Part shown: one piece after another, positions 34,883 to 46,500 of the stretch
Layout of the letters: every line of letters starts with the position of its first letter
Numbering within the stretch: the first letter of the stretch is position 1
Origin: Cercozoa sp. M6MM
Lineage: Eukaryota > Endomyxa: Ascetosporea
Direction: 5' to 3' (one strand)
Assembly (NCBI GenBank): GCA_040357565.1
Contig: JBDODJ010000015.1
DNA length: 64,000 nt
Notes under the pieces: model-generated
Database searches by the model: none
What the model saw: only the letters and a program-made list of their open reading frames with translations
What the model was told of the DNA's origin: nothing
Program-made: the position numbers and the translations under genes

Positions 34883-36353
34883 ATGATGTCAGCTCCAGGC
34901 GAGTGCGCGAGCACTACGCAGACAAAAAGCCGCGAAATGAAGCTTCAGATCCGACCAAGACAGCAGAACGACGTCGCAAAGACTGTCGTCACTTCTTGTA
35001 GTTTAAAGCCGAAGCTGCCCCAAAATTCACCGAAGAATGAAAAAAGCGAACGCATACCGAAAGAGGTACACCTCGAACTCGGTAAGTCGCGATCGCTGGC
35101 ATTCTGCTTCCCATTTCCTTGGGTTTGTGATCTTCCGATCTCAGAGTCTTGTAACGCCAATACGGTGCGACAGGCTGCTTTTTGCACTGGAAAGCTCGCC
35201 GAGTCGCGAGAACAAGCGCTCCGACTGAAAGTATCTGAACTCGAGGCTGAAAAAAGGTCGCTCCAGTACCTGTCGGCAAAGTTGCAACGAAAAATCGCTT
35301 CCTCAAACACGAACACCGAGGCCTCAGAAGCTTCGCATGCGCAGTTTCTCTCTTCGATCGACATTCTACAGTCCAACTTAGACAGTGCCATCCGAGATGG
35401 TGCAGAGTACTCTGCGGAAATTTCGAAACTGGTATCAGTCCACTGCGTTTACGGGCAACGCGAGTGTCACTTTGTTTTCCAAACTGCAGAAAAGCGAAAG
35501 AGAAGTTTCAAAAAAAGAGCTGTATGATTCTCGTCGCGTTATTGCAAAGCAACGTCAGCAGCTGCGTGAGCTTTCAAAGAAACTTCGCGAGTGCGAATCG
35601 TCGCTCACAACGGCTTCTGAAACGCTTGAAAGCCGCATGTACAAACTCAAAACAGCAAAGCTGCAACACTCGATGCTCAAGCAAACGCTTCAACGAGAAA
35701 GAACGGCACATGCACAATGGACAAGCATAATCAACTCTGCGCTGCAACAGTCCCTAGAAAAGCAGGCTTCGCTCACGAAAGAACTGCAAGAAATACGACT
35801 GGCCAATCAGAGCACCAGGACGGAAAAGGCTCTGCGTGCTGATGTGGAAAGGTGTCGTGCGCAGAAGTGTCACCTAGAAACCAAGATCCAAGAGCTTATG
35901 GCGCGGTGTCAAATGCTCAAAAACGACAACAGGAGACTCATGGACGAAACAGAGGCCAACGCAAAAGTGTCTGGGTCGAGCTGCGAACCCCCAACTCCAC
36001 GGATTCGATTGACCAAGGCACAACCGCACTCAAACGACATGGAGTCAAAAAATGCCCAGTTTCGAATAAAGACCGTCAAATCGCTTCCGCTTCGTCGAAT
36101 GTATCACACTGCTGAGGTTCAAACAAAGAACTTCGGCGTCACCTCCTGTCAAACGAAGCAGCTTCAAATGATGCACTCGCAAGTCGAGCGATTGTCGGCT
36201 GCTTTAAGTCGAGCTTCGTCCCGAGAACAGCAAATGCGCGCTCACATGATCGACATGGGGCGCCAGTTGGATAAAATGCGATTGCGGATACAAAAGCGAG
36301 GCGACTATGCTCATGAGGGACCGTGCTCCGACCCAACTACCTTGTCACTATAA
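34883..36353 (+). CDS. Coiled-coil protein, about 450 residues
   Basis: Start MMSAPGECASTTQ at 34883 (the frame is open upstream to 34796 but without ATG). Two introns (about 35082-35143 and 35432-35490) are in phase. The first 70 residues are basic and disordered. From QALRLKVSELEAEKRSLQYL onwards the chain is continuous coiled coil (KKLRECESSLTTASETLESR, QSLEKQASLTKELQEIRLAN, CHLETKIQELMARCQMLKND), with a serine/proline break at SSCEPPTPR and a final coil QVERLSAALSRASSREQQMR. It resembles centrosomal or basal-body coiled-coil proteins in style but no family is recognised. AATAAA at about 36386 follows the stop and is a plausible poly(A) signal. Confidence 0.8.
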
Positions 36354-36824
36354 TTGTAATCTAACGCACTGACGCCACGTTAAACAATAAAGTGAGCTCG
36401 AATTAGTGGCTTGTAGCTCTAAATTTAGTCGACATCAATGTCGTTTCGGTACCGCTGCGTGAAGTTAGAGCTGCAAGCCTCAATTCTAGCACAATTTAAC
36501 AGCATTCTGCTTGTAGTTGCCTTCCAGTAAAATAACGTATCCTACTGTTTGGTTCAGGCTGAGTTCCCTTGCGAGTTGGCTGGGGTCACGTCAGAGCACT
36601 CTCTGGTCATGCTGGAGTACTCTCGTGCCTTACTGAGCACCTGCTCGCGGAAGGCCTCTGCGTGTTTTCCCTTCTTGCCAGGACACCTGCCTACGCCCTC
36701 GCGAAGCAAGTCATGGCGGCTTCGGCGGTTCTTGTGGCCAAACGGACCAACGAGGTCGCGCAAGCCTCGTTGCCACCTGGGAGAACACAAAATTAAAGCG
36801 CATTGGCGAAGAGACGGAGTGAGG
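36354..36824. other. Convergent region with an unassigned minus-strand frame
   Basis: 471 bases. AATAAA near 36386 probably ends the coiled-coil gene. A 102-codon minus-strand frame (36554-36862) could be a final exon of the neighbouring orphan, since a donor at about 36833 and an acceptor CTCCCAG at about 36778 exist, but all three frames are open there and none matches a family. Confidence 0.35.
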
Positions 36825-37786
36825 TCAGGCGTACACAAGCGCATCTTCTTTGCTGTGCGCAACTAGCAACAAGGCGCATGAGTCCACGTCCTTTTTCCTG
36901 TAATATACGCCTGCTAAAGTACTCAAAGCACCGTCAGGAGTTTGCATACGTGGCTCCTGGGCAGATAACAGCGTGCGGTCCAAGCAACTTGCGCGCCTTC
37001 CGCGCGGCTGACCCCTCAAACCGGATCAACAAGTTGTAGCCAAGTTCAACGTCCTCATGAGCGGCAGTCTGCAGCAGGCCTGTGTCACTGGTGTGTTGCC
37101 CAAGACAGGTAGTCATGGCAATCGGAGGCACCCACTACCTGAAATTCAGAAAGAGAAAGTGAGTTCCACAAATGTACAGTACCTCGATTGATGAAGCAAG
37201 AGAAATTGGAGCGCTTCCGATGCCGAATTGGATACGCGAGGCCGAAGGGTCCAATTGGAGCAGAACACGGACAAAGTAGAAGTGCTCTTTGATGTTTGAA
37301 TGCACGTAGCCACCGAAGCGATTGTTAGCTTTGCCGCAGTGGAGAGCAGGAGTTAGCAAGAAGAACTTGCTTCCAATAATCGAGACAAGTGCAAAGTGCA
37401 AGCGAGCACGTGAGTCGAGATCAGGCGGAACTTTTTCAACTACAATACTGGACAAAGGCACTATGTTGCCGCGACCTTCGGCGTCATTGTGGCTGTCAGT
37501 GCTCACAGTGACGGAAATGCTGCGTGACACTGTCGGAGTGCCTTCTCTAGAGGCACACTTATGCAACGCGCGACGAAACAATGATTCGTTGGTTTCGACC
37601 TTGCTTTCACTTTGCGTGCCTATCAGGAACGACACAATCCCAAAACAGTGTTCTAAGCAGGCAAGTAAATTCAATACGGGTGTCATTTAAGAAGGGCGGC
37701 ATTGACACTACTGTGTCCACTTCCACATCTGCCGTATCCTTCGAGATGGGAACGTATTGTGCTCGCTTCCACTGGGCGTCGGTCAT
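36825..37786 (-). CDS. Hypothetical protein, about 290 residues, 3' end uncertain
   Basis: Start MTDAQWKRAQYVPISKDTA at 37786. The frame continues through EVDTVVSMPPFLNDT, a 25-base intron, then FGIVSFLIGTQSES, VPLSSIVVEKVPPDLDSRAR, LHFALVSIIGSKFFLLTPAL, HFYFVRVLLQLDPSASR and SRIQFGIGSAPISLASSIE. After a second intron come WVPPIAMTTCLGQHTSD and LLIRFEGSAARKARKLLGPH, and after a third VDSCALLLVAHSKEDALVYA. The stop used is TGA at 36825-36827; a further exon to about 36554 is possible. Strand-rich, soluble. Not recognised. Divergent from the secreted Gly/Tyr protein. Confidence 0.6.
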
Positions 37787-38639
37787 TGCAGGCACTCGTT
37801 TATCCTGTCAGCAAAACTGACTACAGTACAGCTCACTCAGTACCTGAAACTGACTAGGAGTACCTGAGAGTCGACTAGACGACCGACGAATGCAAGACCG
37901 CCGGGAACCGCATCGTGGCTTTGTGTGTCTTTCAGGTGTGATAGCATCTAGCTGCGTCAGCACTTTCTGGCGTTTCGGCTGCGATTTATGTAAACTACTG
38001 CCACAGAATCATGTCGGCAGTACCCATCCGACAGCACTTTCGGACTTCGACTATCAAGGAGAATGGGTGCTTGCAACATGAGGTTCTTTTATGCGCCATT
38101 GTCTCAAGACACTGAAGCGCGATGTTTTGCCTCATTACAGTTTCATCCGATCGCGAACAGCTTGCATTTTGCGCAAGTTTTATTCCTTAATGGAAATCTA
38201 AATTTAGATACACTGTGCAACAGAGTCGGGGTACTGTCGTGTACAGTACTCTTTGTGCCTTCGCGGACTGAACTCGAACATGTAGTTTAAAAATTGTGCT
38301 CGACTACCGAACATGTTTGCTAGTCGGAAAGAAACGCCATGCGTGTCAGTTTAGTTGTTCACATTCTTAGAGAAACGCGAAATCTGAAGTCTGAGCGAAA
38401 CGCACAAGACTAGCTAAAACCAGGGGCGAAACCGAGTAGTAACGCTCAAACTCGGCAGGAAACGCCAAAACCCTGGGGAAACGCAGGATATGCGGGCAAC
38501 GTGCCGTTCACAGCTCACCTTAGCTTTGTTTTGCGATTTAAAGCAAGTGCTACTGTATCCGCAACAAGGAGAGTCAAGCTCCTCAGGCAAGAACACCACA
38601 CGAACCAAAGTTGACTGAACAAGAGACAAACTGAAGATC
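37787..38639. promoter_or_regulatory. Upstream region with repeated GAAACGC motifs
   Basis: 853 bases without a convincing gene. Between 38330 and 38490 the heptamer GAAACGC or a near copy (GAAACCG, GTAACGC) occurs about seven times, 150-310 bases upstream of the start of the secreted Gly/Tyr-rich protein. Candidate regulatory cluster; inference only. Confidence 0.4.
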
Positions 38640-40312
38640 ATGAAGTTCACTGTCGCTACGTTAGCTGCCGCGTCGGCCACTGCTGTGGTTGCTCAGTACG
38701 ATGCCCACACCAGCAAGTACCAGAACATGGTGAGTCTCACACTCCGGAAATCCTTCCACCCATCCTTTGTGTTCATGGGTGAACTGTCTGAACTGTCTTG
38801 AACTGTGTGATGTGCAGTACGCTCCCCACCCCACGACTGCTCCGTACGCACCGAGTGCGCATGCTGCGGTGCCGATGACACCCGAGGAGGTGACTTCGCA
38901 GCTCATGGCGCTGACCAAGAAGGTGGCCGATCTCGAGCACGTGGACACCGCACCTTCGGCCGGCGTGGGCTGTGCCTCGCAGTGCCAGTCGGCCATGGCG
39001 GCCAAGGTTCCGCACTTGTGTCCCAAGGTGAGTTTGAGTGTCTCTTTAATGTTGAAACTTCGCTGCAAAAATACTGCACTGTGTCCTGCTTTTAAAGCTT
39101 GCTGTGATTCCTTGCAGTGGTGCACTGGCTTGTCGGCCAAGCCGTCCGTTGCGATGTCCGTTTTGGCAGCGGAGGACAACTTGAGCGCTGACACGGCCGC
39201 GTGCTTCTTTAGCGGCATCTTCCAAGCAATCGGAGATAACACTCGCGAGCACTCGTCGTTGATGGGCTTCCGCGTTCCCATCGTCAAGAAGGCGACCAAA
39301 GTGCGTGCCTCGCTGCGCCTTGGAGTCGAGGGTGTCGTCGAAGATGACGACATCGCCAAAGTTCCATTCTCTGCACTTTCATTTTACTGTATATATGAAC
39401 TGATTGAAATGTGCTGTGTGTTGTGCTGTACCAAACTGTAGTTCTGGATGGCCAATGTCGACGACACATCACTCCCAAAACTCCTGCTCGATGCCACAGG
39501 GACTCCTGCGGATATCACTGACTGCGCCAGCGACGGTCGCATCGTCGGTGAGCTGCTCAACAAGGGTCTTGTCGGTGAGGACAAGACCCTGGTCAAGACG
39601 CAGGTCGAGGGTGCACTGTTGGACATTGAAATGTCGACTGAGGTGCAGAAACTCGTCAACGGTCAGCACTGGCAGTTCAACAACATGGTAATGATTCTGC
39701 TCACGTTCATGGACGCTGCTGGTAATCTTGGAAGTCGCGGTGAAGACGGGCCCCACCCTGTGGTACGGCACCCAAAAATCAAGTGAAGTTGAATCGGAAA
39801 GTGGTTGGACTATATATTGGGTGTCTGTTGCTTGAACCTAGGTCATTCCGTCGGAGATGCTGCTTAAGTTCGCTCGTCCTCAGCTCAAAACCAACAAGTG
39901 GCGCTACGGGTAGTCTTACTTTCAGTATACATACAGTGCAGTAGTTTCAACTGATTAACTTTCTGTTTTCTGTTGCCACCGTACTGTCCACAGAAAGAAC
40001 CGCATGCCGAGCTACGGCTACGGACAGCAGCCGAGCTACGGTGGCTACGACAGCAGCGACTACGGACAGCCGCCTGTCTACGGCAACAGCTACGGCTCGA
40101 GTCAGTACGGTGGCTACGGCATGGACTACGGCACGGGCTACGACAACTCGTACGCCTCGTACGACCAGTACGACAACGGCTACGGCAACATTGGCGCCTA
40201 CGGCAGCAGTTACGGTAGCAACCACGGCAGCGCTGGCTACTCGCAGGGCTACGACAACAGCTACGCTTCGTACGACCAGTACAGCGATGGCTACGGCCAC
40301 ATTGCTGCCTAG
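38640..40312 (+). CDS. Secreted protein with Cys domain and Gly/Tyr-rich repeat tail
   Basis: Signal peptide MKFTVATLAAASATAVVAQY. Six exons joined in phase; stop TAG at 40310-40312; about 340 residues. The mature amino end is Ala/Pro-rich with a short helix EVTSQLMALTKKVADLEHV. A cysteine-bearing helical domain follows (VGCASQCQSAMAAKVPHLCP, WCTGLSAKPSVAMSVLAAED, AACFFSGIFQAIGD), repeated in style after the next intron (TPADITDCASDGRIVGELLN). The last 105 residues are almost only Tyr, Gly, Ser, Asn, Asp and Gln, with the duplicated block YDNSYASYDQY. Such tails are typical of structural or adhesive extracellular proteins, but no family is assigned. An unusually compact 3' spacer (about 200 bases) separates it from the convergent channel gene. 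Confidence 0.87.
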
Positions 40313-40513
40313 AAATTAAACTGTGTGGCGTGTTATTAAGCAAGAACCTGAATCAAGAACCTGAATCTTGTGCACAAAGTCCAAAATGAAAGGTGACAAA
40401 ACTGCCCTGCACGGTTAGATGCTAGAATACCATGACTTAAATTAACACACTCGTGCACGAGTAGCTAAATTTACCAACCGAACGTAAACGAAACATCTCA
40501 CAGTTTCGAATTC

Positions 40514-43500
40514 TCAAAAAACGGGCAGTGCGTTGTCGACGGCGGCGTCGGACGTGTCGACGGCAGCGTCCGAGTCGGCGCCGTGCTCGCGCTTGTGTCG
40601 CTCGAGTTCGCGCGCCTGCTTCTGGGCCGACAGGATGAGACCGACAAAGACGTTGGTGAACAGCACCAGGACGATCTAAACGATGGCGTGTACATTGAAA
40701 CATAAAAGTACAGTGTGTACAGTGTCTGCATAGTCAGCTACCATAGTGAAGGCGACGTAGAGCCAGGCGATGGCGTACGAGGTCGCCAGGATCGAGTTGA
40801 ACACAGTGACATGCCTGAACAATGATGCATTTGAATAGTACTGGACAAGTCATGCCAGTCAAGAAAGAGACATCGTACAGGTTCTCAATGAAGAGTCGGA
40901 ACATGGTGAGATAGGCCTCGGTCAAGTCGGCCCATCCAAAAGGACCGCGTCGACTGGCCGGCAAGACGCGCGTCCACGTGTCGCCGATGAGGTAGACGCC
41001 AATAACACCAAAGACGTACCACACGGCCAGCATGCAAAGCAGCAGCGACGCGAACTGAGGCGCGATACGGTACAGCGAGAACACGATGCGTCGCAACGAC
41101 ACCGATGACACGAACACGCGCAACGATGTCAGACACAGTGCGAAACGTGCCAAGTCACTGCTGTCGCTGTTGTCGCCGTTGCCTCCAGTCAGTACAATCA
41201 GCAGTGCCAGTACTGGACTGCCTAGCACCAGCACCAAGTCTGTTCGGTTCGCTTGCTGCCGGAAGTCCTTCGGCGGGTGCTACCCAAAACCAAGGACACA
41301 CTCTAGAACTCCTACATAATACTGCCACGCAGCTAGTGTACCACAGTGTCGTGTTTCCAGAAGGCGAGCCAGCCCCAGCCGAGAATCTAAACAAACATTT
41401 AATTCGCTGTTTGCGCTCGAGTTTGTGAAATTTCGCGCGAATTTGCGTCAATTTCGGCTGAGAGCACCTTGCTGCCGACTTCGAGAATCTGCAGGACCGA
41501 CAAAGCGATCAACATGCCGTCTAGCTCGTCTTCGTTCCGTGCTGCACAATACAAAAACTGTCAAGTGCCTTCCGCGCGGACCCGACAGGTCAGTTTACCA
41601 AGACCGTACTGTGCCAACACTAGAAGCTGCAGCAGCAGCACCAACTGCGATACCGTCACGGCAGCACGTGACATGCAGGCACGCCGACACACCTGCCAGG
41701 TTAAAGGGGAATTAAAGAAGAGTTAAAGGGGGATGAAAAGGGAAGATGACACCTGCACCAGCGGCCGCAGACAAGCCGAATCACGCGATGCCCAGGACCA
41801 GGCATTGGGACTACGACAGGGGGTCAAATGGGGTGGAGAAGGAGGTGTAAAGGGGTGTAAAGGGAGGTGTAAAGAGAGGTGTAAAGAGAGGTGTAAAGGG
41901 AGGTGTAAAGAGAGGTGTAAAGGGAGGGTGTAAAGGGTGTAAAGGGGGGTAAAGTTACGGAATATCTTGGTGACTCCTTGCGCGTAAGTACTCCTGACTG
42001 GCAGGCGAGCGGCGCCACCGGTCCAGTGCGCGCATCACACTCAGAAACAATCCGCGACTCATCACGGCTGCGCGGGGATGGGTGAAAGGAAGCAAGAGGG
42101 TGGGGGGGGGGGGGTAAAACTACGGAAATCACTGCCGACACATGCTGCGTGTCCCGGAGCAACTATACGGGGGGAGGGGGGGTAAAACAAGATAACAGAG
42201 GAAGGGAGCAAAGACACCCTGCAACATGAAGGAGGCCAGCAGGTCGTCGACGAGAGCGTCGCGCGACTCCTCGAGCGACAAGCGGCGCCGCAGAAACTGC
42301 CGCACCCTCTGCAGTGTCACTGTGCCTGTACAAACATATCGTACAAACGGACCAACGGTACACGGACACAAACGTTAAAAGGCAATAGTTAAGGGGGGCA
42401 ATATTTAAGGTTGCAATAGTTAAGGTTGTAAGGTTGCAATGGTTAAGGTTGCAATGGTTAAGGGAGCAATAGTTAAGGGAGCAATAGTTAAGGGAGGACC
42501 CACCTGCCCGCGCGAGTGACGCTTGCTGCTGCGCCGCCGCTTCGTCGTCGGCCTCGTCTATGTCGCCGTCGCCGTCCATGTCCTTGAACTGGAGGGAGGG
42601 GGGGGTAAAGAGCGGGTAAAGAGGGGGTAAAGAGGGAATGTAAGAGAGGGGTAAAAAGCGGGAAAAGGGGTGTAAAGTGGGGGTAAAAGGGGGATTAAAA
42701 AAAATAGAGGGGGGGGGGGGGGGGGTAAAGCACAAGACACCGCCAGTGTAGCCACACCGCCCTTAGACATGGCACGCAATGTCACCCAGTCTGTACACAC
42801 ACATTTAAGGGGTCATATGTACGTTACTTAAGAGGGGCGAGATACCGTCCTGATGCGAAACGACAGTGTCGTCGCTCATTATCGCAAATGCCGCCACATA
42901 TCGCGCGTCACGCAACTGGTGAACAGGGGTAAGGTAGGGGGGTAAAGGGGGGGGGGGTTAAACTACCGTCTGATCGCGGGCCTCGCTGCGCGCCAATGAT
43001 TCGTCAAACGCGCCTCTACCAACACAGAGGCAGACTTTACCCCCCCTTACCCCCCCCCCCCAAAGTGAAAGTACGAGAAATCGTCGATGATGAGGCCAAG
43101 AACGACAATGTAACCGAACAGCGCCAGCACGACGAAATACAGAATCAAGAGGCCGCTTTTGCTCATGGCCTGTGTTGTCCCGTATTTTCTCATCCCAGGA
43201 AAATACCAGAAACAACAAGAACTACAACAACTGCAACGTACGGGATACACGATGTCAAAGTAGTTGTCACCCGTCGATATGAACACAAACACCGACACCA
43301 ATGACCGATTGACTGAATTCAACGGGGGGGGGGGGGGGGTAAAGGTACATGGGGTATATGGGTATAGGGGGTAAGAGGTACAGTTGAACATCGAATTGAT
43401 CGGTTCCTGGATATCATTGAGCACGGTGCGGAACAGCATGGTTCCCAGTGCCGCAGCAACCTACACAAAGCATGATCGATCAACAAAAACCGATCAGAAC

Positions 43501-46500
43501 CGATCAAGAATCGATCATAAACGCCAAAGGACAATTTGGTAACAGTACGATATTGCACGCCAAGAAGAGAAACATCACGGCGCGCATTGACGGTGCCAGC
43601 AGCGTTCTAACGAACGTCGACGTCACTCGACGCACCTGCTCGCACATCACACAACAACGTTCGCTTTAACTATTACTGTCAAAACTGTATGTCAATGAAA
43701 GCTTTCATTTCAGTTCACTTTAAAACTTCCAGTTATCAAGAAGCTATGAAACTTCAGATACAGCTTTAAACTTCCAGTTAAAGCTGTAAAACTGCCAGTT
43801 AAAGTTCAAAGATTCCAGTTAAGCCTCAAAGTTGTCAGTTAAAGGTTCAAAGTTGCTTTAAAAGCCCAAACACAATTAGAGTGAAGAAAATATACACTGG
43901 AATTGACGAATAGCACGAGCAGTGGACGGCAGCACAACAGAAGAATTGTGGGACGCTGCTTTTCCTTAGCCTGAGTCGCACACACACACATCCGTCAGTC
44001 AAAAAAAAAAGCAGTAAAGCTACAGCAGCAAGCAGAAAACAAAAGCTAAAAACCAAAATAGGGGAAAAACTGTCAGCAGGTGAAAGTGAATTACCGAGGC
44101 GATCGCCATGATGACGAAATCGAGCCACGCTAGAGTCACCAGCAGCGCGTAGACTGCCGAGTCTGTCTGCAGGTGCGTTCGCGTGCGTGAGTTGCCTGTA
44201 CAGTACATTGTCCAATTAAACCATCCATCTGGATTATCCAACTGGACCGCCCAACTGGACCACCCGACTGAACAAAAGAAACTTGGCTCATCTGTACCGG
44301 TCCGGAAACACACGAGCACGCGAACGGCCGCATCGACAGTTTCCACCTGTGTCACGAGAGCATCCACATCTGACCGAGAAGGAAAGAAAAGTGAAAGGTA
44401 CGACGAGACAGAGCACGAGAAACGTCAGCACTTCTGTCGACACTTTCGTCGCTGAAACAACATAGTTGTATCTATACCCTCCCTTTCTACCCCCCCCCCC
44501 CGGGAAGACAAAGAAAAGAACCAGTCACTGTGGCCTGGCTCGTGTCGCTGCCAAACTCGCTGTCTGTCGAGTACTGCACGTGTGCGTAAAGTTAATTAAC
44601 GGGCATAGTTAAGGGGCATAGTTAAGGGGCATTGTCAAGGGGCATAGTTATGGGAGAGTTGTGTTAGGGAAGTACAGAGTTAAAGTGCGTTACCTGCACA
44701 GGTTCGAAGAAGCCAAGCAGGCAGTGCGCAATGACGACGAGATGCTGCAGTAGCATCCACGACGAACTTTCGCGCAGTCGCCACAGTCCTGTCCATGTCG
44801 ATGTCCATACCGACAGTCCATTTGTACAGGGACACAGACTTAATTAAGGGTACGCAGTAGCCACTCGTGCTGCGAGAACTTGAGACGCGACTCGACCACC
44901 AAATCGGCTGCATTTTTGTACATTCTCATATTCAGCTGGACAAAAAAAAAACTGTACTTGTGACCGGCTGACGAACGCATTCGACCGCTGCGTCAACCTT
45001 TGTGTCCTATTGAAACAAAAGTACCCTTTGTATTCTCCTCTTACCCCTTCAACTTGTCCTCACCTTGGTGCAGTTGAAGGTCGAGCGAGCAACCAACGCA
45101 ATCTCGTTGAAGACCCTGTCACACCAACAAAAATATCATTTGGACCAAGCACACAAAGAGGAACAAAGGCTACATGAGACGGTAGGACTGTGCGTCCACA
45201 CTGCATACAAACACATGGATGTATCAATCTTACCCACACACACAGGCACACACAGCCACACACACACATAGCTTTAGAAAGGAAACACCGACTCCAAAGT
45301 CCGTCATTCAAGGAGGTTTCCGGCCAAGTTTTGATCCAGTCTTTTTTGCTATAATTTATATAATTGCAGACACATTGTATCTGTACACAGTCTAGGTAAT
45401 GTATACCGACCAGCCGAGTGCCCAGTGTCGTCATCATAGATCTGGAGAACCTCGCGATCATAGGCTCCTGCAGACCAAACAACAAGTCAGTGAGACTCGG
45501 AACTGTGACTCAACAAAGCACAAAGCAAAGCGTACCGCTGCGACGGAAGCGCAAAAGCTCATTCGCGCTCATCCAGATGATCACAGCTGAAGGACACAAT
45601 CATCAATTCGATAAACAAGCTTGTTGCTTCAACCGAAACATACCGACAGCAGCACATAGCGAGACACGCGAAATGTAGGCCCAGGTTTTGTCCTTGTCTT
45701 GAGTCAGTCTAATACAAAATTATCGTAGGATCGTGCGGAAGTAACTTTAAAGTGGCAAAGGTACAGCGACTCTTGCACAGGCAACAACAGTGCCGTCAAC
45801 AAGGCTGGCCGTTTGATACTTGCGACACCAGAGGGTGGAGCTACAAAAACCCCATGATTTAAAAAAAAGATAACAAACAGATTACCATATTCGGACGATG
45901 ATTCGATTCGAGCAAGGAAGCTTCGTGGACGCAGCAGCATTCGACGCGTCTTGTACGGCAACTCGGCCGAGTGGTTACCACTCAGCACGGTTTTCATGTG
46001 CGACGGCTTATCGCTCAATACATCACCCAGAGCAGCCACCTCCTTGTCCTTGAGCTACGGACACCGTCACTCAAGTTCACAAAAACTAAAGCAGAGTGAA
46101 GCGAATCAAAACCAAAATCAAAAACACTGCTCAAGCAAAACGAAACTGTTCAAACGAAAGACAAAACAAGCAATTAAAAAAAAAAGCAAAAAAGAAAAAC
46201 TAAAGTCGAGGCAAAGCAAACAAAATACGAACACAAATCAAGCGAAAATATACCGAGCTGAGAGCAGGCCGGCGAGCCAACTGCGTATCAGTCAACTCAT
46301 CTGCAAAAACAAGGACAATAAACCCTAAAACACGCAAAACAAACTATTCCACCCCCCAGGAGATCGCCTGCAACAAAGTGCAAGTTCTCGTCGAACACGA
46401 TCAGGCGTTTCTCTTGAGTGAGCGATCTCTGTGTGATAACTCACAAAATAAATCTCAAGTTCAACAAAAATAAAAGGTGCCAGCTCACAGTTTTGCGCAG

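Noticed and set aside
36554-36862. A 102-codon minus-strand frame as an independent gene
   Set aside because: No start context of its own and all three frames are open. At most it is a last exon of the 36825-37786 gene.
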